Part shown: piece after piece, positions 1-11,516 of the stretch | How positions within the stretch are numbered: position 1 is the first letter of the stretch | Layout: every line of letters begins with the position of its first letter | Origin: Argopecten irradians | Taxonomy: Eukaryota > Mollusca > Bivalvia > Pectinida > Pectinidae | Assembly (NCBI RefSeq): GCF_041381155.1 | Contig: NC_091134.1 | Location: 2,104,001 to 2,168,000, forward strand | Reading direction: 5' to 3' | Length of the DNA stretch: 64,000 nucleotides | Made by a program: the position numbers and the translations under genes | Notes under the pieces: generated by a model | The model's database searches: none | Told to the model about the DNA's origin: nothing | The model's input: the letters and a program-made list of their open reading frames with translations, nothing else

Positions 1-236
1 ATAAATACTTCCTCTTTGATTGAAGGTTCTGCACTGAAATGCATTATGTGTATTTAGAATAACTTGACCTGTACAAAATGTGAGAAAATAAATCAATGTG
101 ATAAATTATTACGACCAAATAAAAAAAACAATTATTTGTATTAGTTTTTCAGCCTTAGTTTGAGTCCTGTTTCCTTTGGATCGTTTTCCAATTTGCAGTT
201 ATACTGATAATATAACCATTGACTTATCAATCTTTA
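1..236. repeat. 236-bp repeat, copy 1 (pair with 24271-24506)
   Basis: Positions 1-236 match 24271-24506 base for base except one A/G difference near position 79. The match stops at position 236/24506, after which the sequences are unrelated. It begins at the window edge, so the true left end is unknown. It could be a young interspersed repeat or the tip of a recent segmental duplication in the lectin cluster. No coding potential was recognised. Confidence 0.9.
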
Positions 237-2269
237 TGTAAACAATATATCGTTTTTGTGAATAAGCTGATAACGATTATACTATCTCGCCACTGGATAC
301 AAGTTCTTACATGTTATCACGAAATTGTATCGTATATATGTTAAATAAAAATAAAATACAACCCAATTAAATAATTATCAATGTGGATGTCGAATATTGG
401 GGTTTGCAGTTTCAACATTTTAATAGGCCGCACGTTAACTAGAGTGACACAAACAAAACAAAATATACATTATTTTAAATACACCAATTGGTTTTATTCA
501 TATACATGATTGTATTATGCTATTTAGGACAAAAAAAAATGCAATGTGCGACATTCGTTAGAAAACTACATAAACGAACAACAAGGTAAAACAATATATT
601 TGTGAAACACAAAAAACAAAATATGACGATTGACACTCAAACTTTCCTCCGCCCCTGCCATTCATACTCACGTTTACCATTAGTGTATTTACATAAGAAT
701 GTGGAAACATAAATAAATATGCCGTCTATACGTAAAATCAGAAACATATATACCTAATATATGCTTCTTGTGAAATGATGTACAGTATTACATAAAATGT
801 TCATTGAGTAAATATTTCTACTATATTCGTAAATTGTATTGAATCAAGGAGGAAAAATCTGACCATTTTGACCAATGTTTGTATTTGTCGACAAATGCAA
901 GCTCTTAACCACGACTCAAACCATCTTAAATTATACTATATTATGTATTTCGTTAGATTGTATTGATACAACACAATTCAATACACTATGACAAAATTGA
1001 AATCGGCACTAGATATATATAGATGTTTGTCTTTAAAAAGAGCGAAAAGTTTTGATGACAGTAGTAGACAACACAGCCAAAAGGAATGTTGAAATAAAAA
1101 ATAAATAAAAATTTAGGAAAGACTAATTGAAGTGTTTGCACTATTGAATCACCACACCTTTTTAAACGGAGAAAATAAAATGCGTCACGGTAAAACATAT
1201 TGGATTTTTATTTCTTTGTTATTTTGGCCGAAAATGGATATGTTAATACATATATTTAATTAATGATAATTTCGAGAACTCTCGAGATATCGACATTGCC
1301 ACAAATGCCGTGAAATAATTTTACTCGAAATGTCATCGTTTTCTTTCCGTAAATTTCTATTCTACATTGAGGTGAAAATCAGGAAGTTTTGACAGTAAAA
1401 TCAGCTGTCCATAATGTAACAAGTGATACATATATATACAACTTATATCTGAACGTTATCTTACCTTGACATGGGTAAATACGTTCCATATACCTATATC
1501 AATGCAGGTATTGGCGTACGTATTACCATACTGTACTATTTTAAAAGTACCCTATCTAATGACAAGATTAAAATGTGGTTAGTACAAAACGATTATTTGA
1601 ATAGACTGCAGTATAAGGTTTTCAACTTTACTATAGATATACTTGTATTTTAAAAGTATCAAATCTATAAAACAAATCCTAGAGTAATTTGTACTTCTTG
1701 TCAATATTGCACATTTCCTGAATGTATAGTCATTCTATTAACGGCATGATATAACTATGAGAAGATCATATTACCACAAAACCTGTAGAGTCACAGGCAT
1801 TCATTTACCTCGTCTATCAATATATACATTATAGCCGTATGTTGTGTACAATGACAGAGTACATGTGATAAGTGGTAATTGTAGAGTATGGCCTTGTAGA
1901 TTTTCTCAAAACGTTTACCTTTCTTTTAGATTTTCATATCGCTAAGGATTAACTTTAATTGAGAAATGTAAAAAGTGGGCATTATTAATTGAAAATATAT
2001 TTTTTGTATTGTGATTCCATAAACCGTTTTAAAATCCGCCTGTATCTGTATCGTTATTGTACTTACAATTTATTGAGCATTATTATATCTGTTTTCTAAA
2101 ATCCAATTGTGCGGTCTTGTAATGCAATCAAATACCGTGTTGCATACATCGTTGTCTAATGTCACGGGACGATAGCATATTTTTGCCAATGACAATTCTT
2201 GTACATAAACGCTAATGATACACTGATAGTAGCTGTTCTGGTAGACTATAAGTGTTTTGTTGAAGACCT
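237..2269. other. AT-rich 3' flank of lectin gene A, no gene seen
   Basis: About 2 kb of AT-rich DNA. The open frames of 60-70 codons here show no domain, splice-site pairing or family resemblance. I see no RNA gene, repeat array or terminal inverted repeat in it. Confidence 0.6.
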
Positions 2270-5200
2270 TCAATAACGATCATAAGCTTTATTGTCTATA
2301 GACATCATGGCGTTTGCGGCAGCAGCACGTTTCCTGAAGAAAGAAATTCATTTAATAAATAGGTGAAAAATTAAGATAAAAGATAAGTTGCACAATAGAT
2401 AAACAAGATCTATCATTTTTCAGAATTAAGTTGAATACAACCTTATCTCAGCCAATCAGAAGCGACGTTACAAACGGCAACGCCATTTTTTTCCTTTATG
2501 GGCTGATAAAGTAAATGCTTAAGCCAATGAAAACGCTCCTTTCAAGCAAAATTGAATTATATATGTATAATGGATATTAATTAGAGGATTAACAAACGGA
2601 TTACTGATTAGAATACAACGACATTTAAGAACATCTATACAATGTCCATCATATATTTGAAAGTTTTTAATTTCAAACAAATTCGGACGATCATATATCT
2701 TTATCTATACAAAAAATGTAAAAAAATTTCTAAATCTAAATTGAATTACCTGCGAAGAAGGACACCAAATATGACTGCCAATAATGCGACCATTACACAC
2801 TCCCGACGACACTAACACCGACAATAAACTCCTGTGTAAAAATAAAAGAACGTTCAGTGTGTAACATGTAGATACTGGTGGCTACCTTATACTGAATATC
2901 ATGAAAAAAAAACTTCTAAAATCATTTCGCTGTCTCCTAAAGTTTGTTGTCTAGTTATTGTTTCTATATATTTATAACTCCACATGGACACCATACTTTT
3001 CCTCTAAAACCATAATTTTACTGCCAGGAATAACTTTACCTGTTCCATTTGTCGTATTCGCCGTCGTTTGAGTTCCTTGTTTGTGCAGATTGCATTGAAT
3101 TTCCTTCAAAAATTAATTGAAAGTAAGTTAGGAATACATGCATTAATAAGGTGAAAACAACAATATTGTGTGATTTTCAAAAAATGATCAAATTATGTTT
3201 ACTATTGCATATGTGAACATTTGACAGTAACATTAACTGACATTTTAATGGTTTCCATTCTAAAGCAGTTCAATAATGTAAGGTTGTACCAGCAAACATA
3301 TTCATTGGGTTTTCTTCTGATTAACGTAATGATTTCATCATAATCATCTTTTTAACTTATGATACGTACTTCCTTTACACCAGATGGTCGTACATATACG
3401 GGAGACAGCTTTGAAGGAGAAACATATGGCGTCTGTGTAGAACGGGGTCTGTTTGTTGTTTGTGGTCTGGGTTTCAGTGTCTGTCTTGGTGTCATGACTG
3501 GACGAGCAGTGGACTTTTGATTAATGACGGGTCTGGAACTGGATGGTCTGGCCGTTGCTGGCGATGAAGTCTGGCGTTTAACTGTCGGTCTGGGAGTAAT
3601 GCTTGGTTTAGGTCTAGCTGTTGTTTGTGGTCTGTTGGTGGTCTGTGGGCGTGGCGTCGTCTGTGGGCGTGGCGTTGTCTGTGGTCTAGGAGTTGCTGTC
3701 GGGGGTTGAGTTGTTCGAGGACGAGGTGTTGTCTTTACAGCAGGTTGTGGTGTTCTGTGGGTGGGAGCTGGTGTTGTTTTGGACAGTAGCTGATATAGAG
3801 CTATTGGTGGAAAAGTCAACGTATTCTTTATAACATGAACACAAATGAATATTTTTCAGTGCATAGATGTCACTTCATGATAGCCATTTATTTGATAAAG
3901 AATGCTTGTTTTAGCACATAAGTGAGTACCGATTACTAGTTTTTTATCGCTTAGCAGCAAACAACATCAGAACTACAAATGTATAAAAAAACACATCACA
4001 GATCTGAATACCTTATAGAGGTTTTCAAATTAGAAATGAAAAGTCCACATGTAAAAGAAAAAGGTAAAAGCAATTTCCAAGAGCCTCATTTTTGTGACCT
4101 CATTTTAATTCGAGAATTTAACTGGAACGGATTGGATGTAGATTTGTTATGTATGGATGTGAAGTCTTTCTCTTCCATACCACGTGGTCTCTCTTCCTTT
4201 TGAATGATATCGAGAGTTACTCTACAACTCTTTTCAAGTTTACAGTTGGACTCGTTACATTAGTTCAGCGCATATGCTACCATAATGTTATTGTTACTCA
4301 AGGTACAAGTATGATGCAACCTTTTGTGTTGATGATATGATAATAAGCGCTGTATGTAAGAGGAGTACTCTAAAACCGTTATGATATGAAAATAACAGGA
4401 AATCAAATAATAACTAAGGCGTTGTTCTGTTACAACCATCCGTACCATATTCACAGACGTAAGAGTAGGAGTATCGTAGTCCTCCGCAAGGATAGTCGTG
4501 CCATCTACCTCTGTCATTGAGTCGCAGTAAGGCACAGTCCTCAAAACTGGATGTGGAGAGAAGAAGAACCCGTGGTGCGTGGAAGGACCTTGTCCTCGAG
4601 CCCAGTTACCATACGACATCCGGGAACCTAGGTAAATTAACATGAAAAGACACATATAGCAGCAAATGGCCTCAATACATGTTTCCTTTAAATAAAAGAC
4701 AAAGACTGCAAATGTGGTTGGGCAAATGGATTGTTTTCTTCCGTTACATGCGAAACCAATGGCTTCCATAAATTTGTGTATGACTGTAACTGAAGACTTA
4801 CCATCAACCCATAGCCAGGTGCCCTCTTTTTGTCTGTCTGATCCTCCAAGCCAAAGACCCTTATGCGGCCAGTGAAGACTGTGCAGGGTGGTATAAACGT
4901 AAGACTGCTTCGCAGAGTCCTTAATCATCATCAGGTCCCCTCCCCTCCTCTGACAGTCCGACCTTGCGTTGGTCCAACCACGCTCAGTTAGCACGAACTG
5001 TAGACATTTCCCGCCGTAAACCTTCAGATAGGTGTTCCGGGGTACTGAGGCTGGGCAATGGCTTACATCGGTGCTGCTTTGACCTGTGAACATTCAGTAA
5101 AGAATATTTGGTATAAAACAACTTAAATGCAGTGGTGTAGAACATATCAAAGGAAAATGAACTATGGAAGAAATACATTGCTAATATTTAAATTCCTTTG

Positions 5201-5563
5201 ATACGAAAACTATGAGATATAAGAGAGAGAAAACAACAGTTAAAAAGTCATTTTCCAACAATAAATATACCAATGTTACCACCAGCGGCATCTAGTCTGT
5301 CTCCGAAGTGAAGACAATGTCACTATTATTATAAACTTTTATCGACGAGGTTTCTGATATTATATTACTTTGACAATTATATGCATTAATTCCAGAAACC
5401 TTTTGATACCAATGATGATAACAAAAAACAAAAACAACAACAATGTATTGATTATATTAACATACATGTATATTACAAATACTCTGCTTATTTCAAATAA
5501 ATAAAAATACTTACAAAATACAATGCCAAAAAAGCCGATGAATACTAAGCTATATATGATCAT
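2270..5563 (-). CDS. Lectin gene A: C-type lectin domain with Thr/Pro stalk and membrane exon (8 exons, frame-broken)
   Basis: Exons on the minus strand: 5515-5563, 5271-5300, 4802-5083, 4446-4627, 3370-3800, 3040-3103, 2750-2831, 2270-2333. Each has an AG acceptor and GT donor where expected. Exon 1 encodes a signal peptide (MIIYSLVFIGFFGIVF). Exons 3-4 form one lectin domain with CLQF, GLWLGGSD and GTWLWVDG, then WHDYPCG. Exon 5 is a Pro/Thr/Arg stalk with TTPRPQ repeats. Exon 7 is hydrophobic, and exon 8 is a short basic tail ending NKAYDRY. The classical EPN/QPD sugar loop is not seen. Two faults: exon 4 is 182 nt where its phases need 183, and the hydrophobic codons of exon 7 are split between two frames with a stop in the phase-correct one. 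Either a pseudogene or a sequence with indel errors. A soluble form ending just after exon 4 (stop at 4414-4416) is possible if its donor is not used. Confidence 0.75.
3370..3800 (-). other. Pro/Thr/Arg-rich stalk exon of lectin gene A
   Basis: Exon 5 of lectin gene A, entered in phase 1 and left in phase 0 (431 nt). It encodes about 143 residues dominated by Thr, Pro, Arg, Ser and Gln, with three near-identical TTPRPQ blocks and related TTNRPQ/TTARP blocks. The composition suggests an O-glycosylated extended stalk. It is basic, unlike the almost pure Thr/Pro stalk of lectin gene B. Confidence 0.7.
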
Positions 5564-6222
5564 ATTGTAGATAGTAGTGCCTGCTTCACTTGAATGTTGT
5601 CATTTATTTAGTAAAGTGTTATGAAGTCTCTATAAGTCGTTCGTTTACGCTCTTTGATCTTCTTTCTCGTATGAGCAATTCGACCAATCAGATTGCATCG
5701 ATTGATATACCAACCAATCATATGTGTTTACTAGCGGTTTTGACGAATATAACCATTCGTGAACTTAAGCAAAACTTGCCATGAACTTGTAACGACATCG
5801 TTGATATGTTATCTTTTCTGTGACTGGTAATACATATTTAATCGGGTTTATAAGTATTCAAGGAAGGTTAGGTCTATATCAACAAAAGATAGACATGTAT
5901 ATACAAGATAAAGTGATATCTACTCATTTCAATATCGATTTCATATTTGTATCACTGGCCGATATATATCGCATTATTGTGGTATTGATTTTGCATTCTA
6001 CATAAAAGTTTATATAATACTTGGTGTGTATATCTATTCATGAATTTCATGTCGCTTTGTGACAATCACACGTTATCTATATTTTGATCTAAAAGATTGA
6101 CAACGGAAGAACTAAAAATAAAGTAAAACTCGTTACAAAGAAAATCCACACAGCAAAGAAAATACTGCAAATGAAACGGAATCATAAATATTAAATATCA
6201 ACAAGAATTCAACGAAAGTGGA
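5564..6222. promoter_or_regulatory. Upstream region of lectin gene A
   Basis: The first 100 bases before the start codon of lectin gene A must hold its promoter, but no convincing TATA box or other core element is visible. An AAATAAA-like run lies near 5605-5615 (minus). The rest of the stretch is AT-rich and shows no feature. Confidence 0.3.
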
Positions 6223-6760
6223 TGTGTCGCCTGCACAGTAGTTTAAACATCACAAAAAATAGCTATTTACAGTCAAAAATATTGTTAATAACTAAGTGAA
6301 GTTATCAAGTCCCGTTACTCTTGCAAATGTTGACGGATTTAGACCAGTATCAAACCCATCTGAGATTTTTTTTATGTAAAGCAACATAAATAATTTGGTT
6401 GAAATAGCATCATAAATTTATACAGAAGTTAATGAGCAGTAACCAAGAAATTGTCTGTTCTGATAATTGCAAATATTGACCGATTTTGACCAGTATCAAA
6501 CACATCCTAGATCTCGTTGTTATCAAGAAATGTACCAAATTTAATTGAAATCAGACAAATAATATTAAAGTTATCGAGCGAAAACGAAGGATTTTATATA
6601 TGTTTTGACGATTCCTATATACTAAGTGTGGTTGAAATCGGGCAATCGCACGGAAACCGTTTTCCGAACGCCGACGCCGACAACGCCGACATCGACGCCG
6701 ACGCCGACAACACCGACATAGTGAATACCTATGTGTCGCACTTGCGTTGCAGGCGACACA
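6223..6760. mobile_element. Short TIR element with internal GCCGAC microsatellite
   Basis: The ends are inverted copies of TGTGTCGCCTGCA (6223-6235 and 6748-6760), giving a 538-bp non-autonomous DNA-transposon-like unit. Inside, near 6668-6715, is a run of GCCGAC/AACGCCGACATC units. No transposase frame is present. The 'bounded by GGCGACACA' form looks like a common mollusc repeat class, but I cannot name the family. Confidence 0.6.
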
Positions 6761-6889
6761 AAAAGGAGGCGATGATCGCAAATATGGAAGTGGAATTGAA
6801 TGTTTTGGAATAAATAAGCGTATCCCCGTTTCCATTACGACATCTCCTATACAAATCGAGGTTAAATGCAAGTTGAAATGGAATATATT

Positions 6890-8660
6890 TAGAAGCAAAA
6901 ACAAAAAATGTAACAACAAAAACACTAGCTGTAGTAACAAAAACACTACCCGTTTATAACAACAACGAAAAATGTAGTATAAAAAACACTAGCTGTGGTG
7001 ACAAAAAGGCCCTGCAGGTAGGGCGTTAGAATTGTACCTGCTGCCCCTATTGCATGATCGTAAAAGGCGACTAAATTTAGGATCTTATCTTTTCTATTCT
7101 TCCTAACTGACTTTATCCTTCCTAATGCCTCCCTTGGCACCGCCTCACTTTTGGCCTTGAGTTGAGCGTTCGCCCCTGTGAGGAAGGCTCTGGTTCTGTC
7201 CCCTGGCCGAGACACACCAAAGTCTATAAAAGTGGTAGTTTCTGCTCCTGCTTAGCGCTCAGCAAAAAGGGAGTGGGACGACTGGTTCGCCCGTTGTCAG
7301 TATAATGTGACCGGGTGGGGGTGTTGCTTGGTGTCTTCGGCGGCATGCTCCAGTGATATAGCACTATAAAAAGGGCAAAAGTTCCACTATACAAGAAGAC
7401 ACAACATGAATATACCGCAGTCTCCCGAAACACACGCACAACATACCGCACCTCGCACAACATACACGCAGGACACAACCGCATACTTGGGAGGCCGTCT
7501 AACTTACATGACCATAGCTGTTACTAACTATAGGACGTTAATGACAAAACACACTTACTTAGTATCAAAACAAAACAAACATAATGGTGACAAAAACACT
7601 AGCTGTAGTGACAAAAACACTAGCTGTAGTGACAAAAAACACTAACTGTAGTGAACAAAAACTAACTGTAGTGACAAAACCTAACTGTAGTGACAAACAC
7701 ACTAATGTAGTATCAAAACACTAACTGTAGTGACAAAACACACTTACTGTAGTATCAAAAACACTAGCTGTGGTGACAAAAATACTAGCTGTAGTGATAA
7801 AAACACTAACTGTAGTGACAAAAACACTAACTGTAGTGACAAAACACACTTACTGTAGTATCAAAACACTAACTGTAGTGACAAAACACACTTACTGTAG
7901 TATCAAAAACACTAGTTGTGGTGACAAAAACACTAGCTGTAGTGACAAAAACACTAACTGTAGTGACAAAACACTAACTGTAGTGACAAAACACACAACT
8001 GTAGTGACAAAACACTAACTGTAGTACAAAACACTAACTGTAGTGACAAACACACTCTGTAGTGACAAAACACTTACTGTAGTGATCAAAAACACTAACT
8101 GTAGTGAAAAAACACTAGCTGTAGTGACAAAACACTAGCTGTGGTGACAAAACACTACTGTAGTGACAAAAAAACTAACTGTAGTGACAAAACACTACTG
8201 TAGTGACAAAACAATAACTGTAGTGACAAAACACTAACAAAGTGTGACAAAACACTAACTGTAGTGACAAAACACACTTACTGTAGTGACAAAACACATA
8301 CTGTAGTGACAAAACACTACTGTAGTGACAAAACACACTGTAGTGACAAAACACACTAACTGTAGTGACAAAACACACTTACTGTAGTGACAAAACACAC
8401 TACTTACTGTAGTATCAAAAACACTAACTGTAGTGACAAAACACTAACTGTAGTGACAAAACTCACTTACTGTAGTGACAAAACAATAACTGTAGTGACA
8501 AAAACACTGACCGCTGTAACAACAACAATATGTGTAGTATATCAAAAACACTAGCTGTAGTGTGACAAAAACACTAGCTGTAGTGTGACAAAAACACTAG
8601 CTGTAGTGTGACAAAAACACTAGCTGTAGTAACATTAACATTATATGTAGTAGCAAAAAC
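6890..8660. repeat. 20-bp minisatellite (ACTAACTGTAGTGACAAAAC type)
   Basis: An imperfect tandem array with a period of about 20 bp, split by a SINE-like insert at about 7008-7541. Variants alternate 'actgtagtgacaaaa', 'cttactgtagtatcaaaa' and 'agctgtagtgtgacaaaa', so several sub-repeats were amplified separately. The edges (6890-6990 and 8500-8660) are more degenerate than the middle. The open frames across it are products of the repeat and not genes. Confidence 0.92.
7008..7541 (+). mobile_element. SINE-like element inserted in the 20-bp minisatellite
   Basis: It has a Pol III B-box-like GGTTCTGTCCC near 7191 and a core shared with a second copy at 57472-57816 (GGCCGAGACAC, GTCTATAAAAGTGGTAG, GGTGTCTTCGG, ending GGAGGCCG...GTTAAT). 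It is flanked by TGACAAAA on both sides, which fits a target-site duplication, although that string is also part of the minisatellite unit. The length, near 530 bp, is long for a SINE. Family not named; a tRNA-derived invertebrate SINE with a conserved central domain is my best guess. Confidence 0.65.
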
Positions 8661-9166
8661 ACTAGATGGAGTATCTACATCTTATCAGAACGTAATATCT
8701 CAGTTTCAATCGTGTGTTTTATCATGAGTATTAATATTAGTTTTCATTGATGTATTTATGTATCGTTCCTTTCAGTTATCGATGTGACGGTTAACTCACG
8801 TTTCGTACTTTTTATCTAACGTTACTTATGTAAATAGGAAATTTTATCTCAATTTAGAAGTCAATGTTTGGGGGTCATCAACTGGATGACCTTAAAATCA
8901 GTTAACCTCGGCAGGAGATACCTGCTTCATACCTGCTTCTGAGGCTAAAGAAAAATGAACTAAAACTAAATAATAAAATTAACTGCACCACAAACTGTAT
9001 ACTGTGTATGGATATATATCACATTATCAATTGTGCTTGACTTAATCTTGATAAGTAATCCTCCATTCACTGAGATACCTATGTAATTTTACACAGTAGG
9101 TATTTGTTATTGTAACTTTGTTTAACAGCGCGTCGCCAATTCAAGTCGTTTAAGCCAAACGATATT
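8661..9166. other. Non-coding stretch
   Basis: About 500 bp between the minisatellite and an interspersed repeat. No gene, RNA or repeat structure was recognised. Confidence 0.5.
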
Positions 9167-9230
9167 ATAAACAAGAGGCCCAATGGGCGTTAACAGTCAT
9201 CTGGCTGTTAGTACTATTAATACAATATAA
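9167..9230 (+). mobile_element. Head of an 'ACAAGAGGCCCA' repeat, divergent
   Basis: ACAAGAGGCCCAATGGGC followed by CATCTGGCTG resembles the start of the elements at 16385 and 50211. The body downstream (to about 9500) carries TGACCTTCAATGATG-type sequence, seen in related mollusc repeats, but the 3' limit cannot be placed. Confidence 0.4.
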
Positions 9231-10469
9231 CATATAGTAGAAGTACACAACAACGAAAAACAAGAATTGGATAAATTACAAACCTAGTTACCCTTCATCC
9301 CAGCATGCAATATACTGTCCCTAGACCTCTTAGTTATTGTCAAAAAGTGGTTTAAGATATTTTAGCCTATTTGATTCATGTGACCTTCAATGATGATCAA
9401 GATCATTCTTGTTTTATTTATTTTGCAAACTTTTAAAAAGTTGATCTCAGCAGGCCAAATAGCAGGTATTCGGGTCAGACGATCTAAAATGATTCCAATA
9501 TAAAACCTGCCAAAATAAAAACCATGAACATCAAACTTTAGTAGAAAATGGCTGTATGTATATCATAAAGAGCAGGTGTTTCTAAATCTTAAGCGTCTCT
9601 TAACCTGATCAAACCTTAGCTTCGCTATGATCTCAAATTGAAAATATAGAAGGATATCACGGAGATAGTATTTACTATTAATTTGCTCGTCAGTATCCAT
9701 ACAGATGCCCTGAATCTAAATATACGAATTACAATGCATTTCATCAATTCATTGAAATATTTGACATGCGCACTACATGTTATGTTTTAGCAATATCTTA
9801 ATTGGTTGTTCTCTGCAGAACGCTCGTTTTAAAAAAACCCATTTAGATTGTTCCCTGTCCAATACACTATAGTCCATAAAATATATTCAATAGTATACTT
9901 AAGAAAGAAAACATTATGAGGTGTCCAAGGTGAAATAGCAATATAAAATTATGAGGTCATAGAAGGTAGCTTTCAAATAAGATTTCTCACTGTACAGCTA
10001 TAGAACAAAGCACAATAACCATAATATGTATATAAACTTTAATTATTCGCCGTAAAATTCGATTATTTCTCTACAACCCGGATGAGCTGGAAGAGGATAA
10101 TACAGATACAGAGTGTAAACAAACACAATGATCAGATGACTGGCACATTGAAGATAACATGCTATGCTGATATATTTACCTAATGCAAATATCAACAACC
10201 AGGGGAGATGAGCACTGATACTGTACAGTTAAGACCGAGGTCATTATCGTTAATTCGGGTCAATTAATCAGCAGGCATTGCTATTGTTTATTATTGACCT
10301 TATTAATAGGCTGACCTATTTTATTATATTACTCTCTCAGACTCAGCTCAATACCAGTGCTACATCATTTCTCACAAGTTTGAAAACTATGTTGTAACGA
10401 TCATAGTTACAACTCGGTCTGGAAACTTTTGTTACATATCCCTTGCTTTTTTTTTTGCTGTGGCGTTGT

Positions 10470-10801
10470 TTAAAATGCTCCAAATGGTATTTTTTCACTA
10501 TCAAAAACAGCAGCAGACGATTTAATATTTTTCTTCAGTTACAAAAGTTGCTTACTTAACACCATTACAATCGTTGAAAAGTTTGAACATCTAATTTTAC
10601 TTCAAGTTTTAAATATCGAATAATTCCGTTGCACTATATCCTATATGGAATGAAGTACTGATTGCGCATGCACCAAAGGCAAAATAAGTTATTTTATATT
10701 ATTTTTTGTGTTAATTGGACATATATATACACGATTAAACACCAATTATTGTTCAAATGATTAATATCATTTATGCTCTGTTGGCGGTGGAGCATCTTTA
10801 A
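10470..10801 (-). mobile_element. TTAA-flanked MITE, copy 1
   Basis: One of six copies in the window. The ends are AATGCTCC on the left and GGAGCATCT on the right, each next to TTAA. The internal landmarks shared by the family are ACACGATTAAACACC, GCGCATGCACCAAAGGC and CACCATTAC. It runs in the minus orientation relative to copies 3-6. The TTAA target and the short inverted ends fit a non-autonomous piggyBac-like element; no transposase is present. Confidence 0.8.
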
Positions 10802-10900
10802 ATTAGTACTACATTGTATGTCAACTAGATAGTCTACTGAATCTGTGGCATAAGAACATATATCATGGTTAACTATTGCAAGCCAATTTAACATTTATTA

Positions 10901-11516
10901 AAGGAGCAAGGTCTATCCCATACTTAATCGAATTATATAAGGAATCTTACATTTTTATTTATTATATAAGATATCTCATATAAAATGAAGACATCTTATT
11001 TCTAAATGATATATCTTATATCTATATAACTATATAAAATATCTTATGAAAATTAAAACTCGACGATCTTCCCATAGTACTTTCACCATTTCTTGATGGC
11101 TCTTCAAATGTTTATTTTTTTTAAAGAACAAATCAATAACAATCAATAGCGTGACGTGATATCTTAATATAGTATGCAAGATATCCTACAAGATTTCTTA
11201 TATACATAAGTGTAATTGTAATTTCGTTTTTATATTAGATGTCTTACATAGAATGAGATTTCGTTGAATTTTACACCTTTTAGCCTTTTGATGAAATTTC
11301 GTTCTTATTAAAGATATGTTATATAACAACAAGAGCGATTTTAATTTTATCATATAAGATATCTTATATCAATAAATTAAATATGATATTTCATATAGTA
11401 TATAAGATATATTACATATAATAAGATAAATCTTAATACATTATATAAGATATCTCTTATACTGTATGAAATATCTTATGTAAATGCATTGGAGTTTAGG
11501 ATAGGCATTGCGCCTT
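10901..11516. mobile_element. TIR element filled with GATATCTTAT palindromes
   Basis: The left end AAGGAGCAAGGTCTATCC and the right end, read in reverse, AAGGCGCAATGCCTATCC match at most positions, so they are terminal inverted repeats. Between them lies about 560 bp of AT-rich DNA with many copies of ATAAGATATCTTATA-like palindromes on both strands. No coding sequence. Likely a MITE whose interior was amplified from a self-complementary motif. Confidence 0.6.

Noticed and set aside
3524-3709. Plus-strand Gly/Val-rich frame
   Set aside because: It is antisense to the Pro/Thr stalk exon of lectin gene A.
6551-6946. 131-codon minus-strand frame with Cys/Arg-rich part
   Set aside because: It is created by the GCCGAC microsatellite inside a TIR element.
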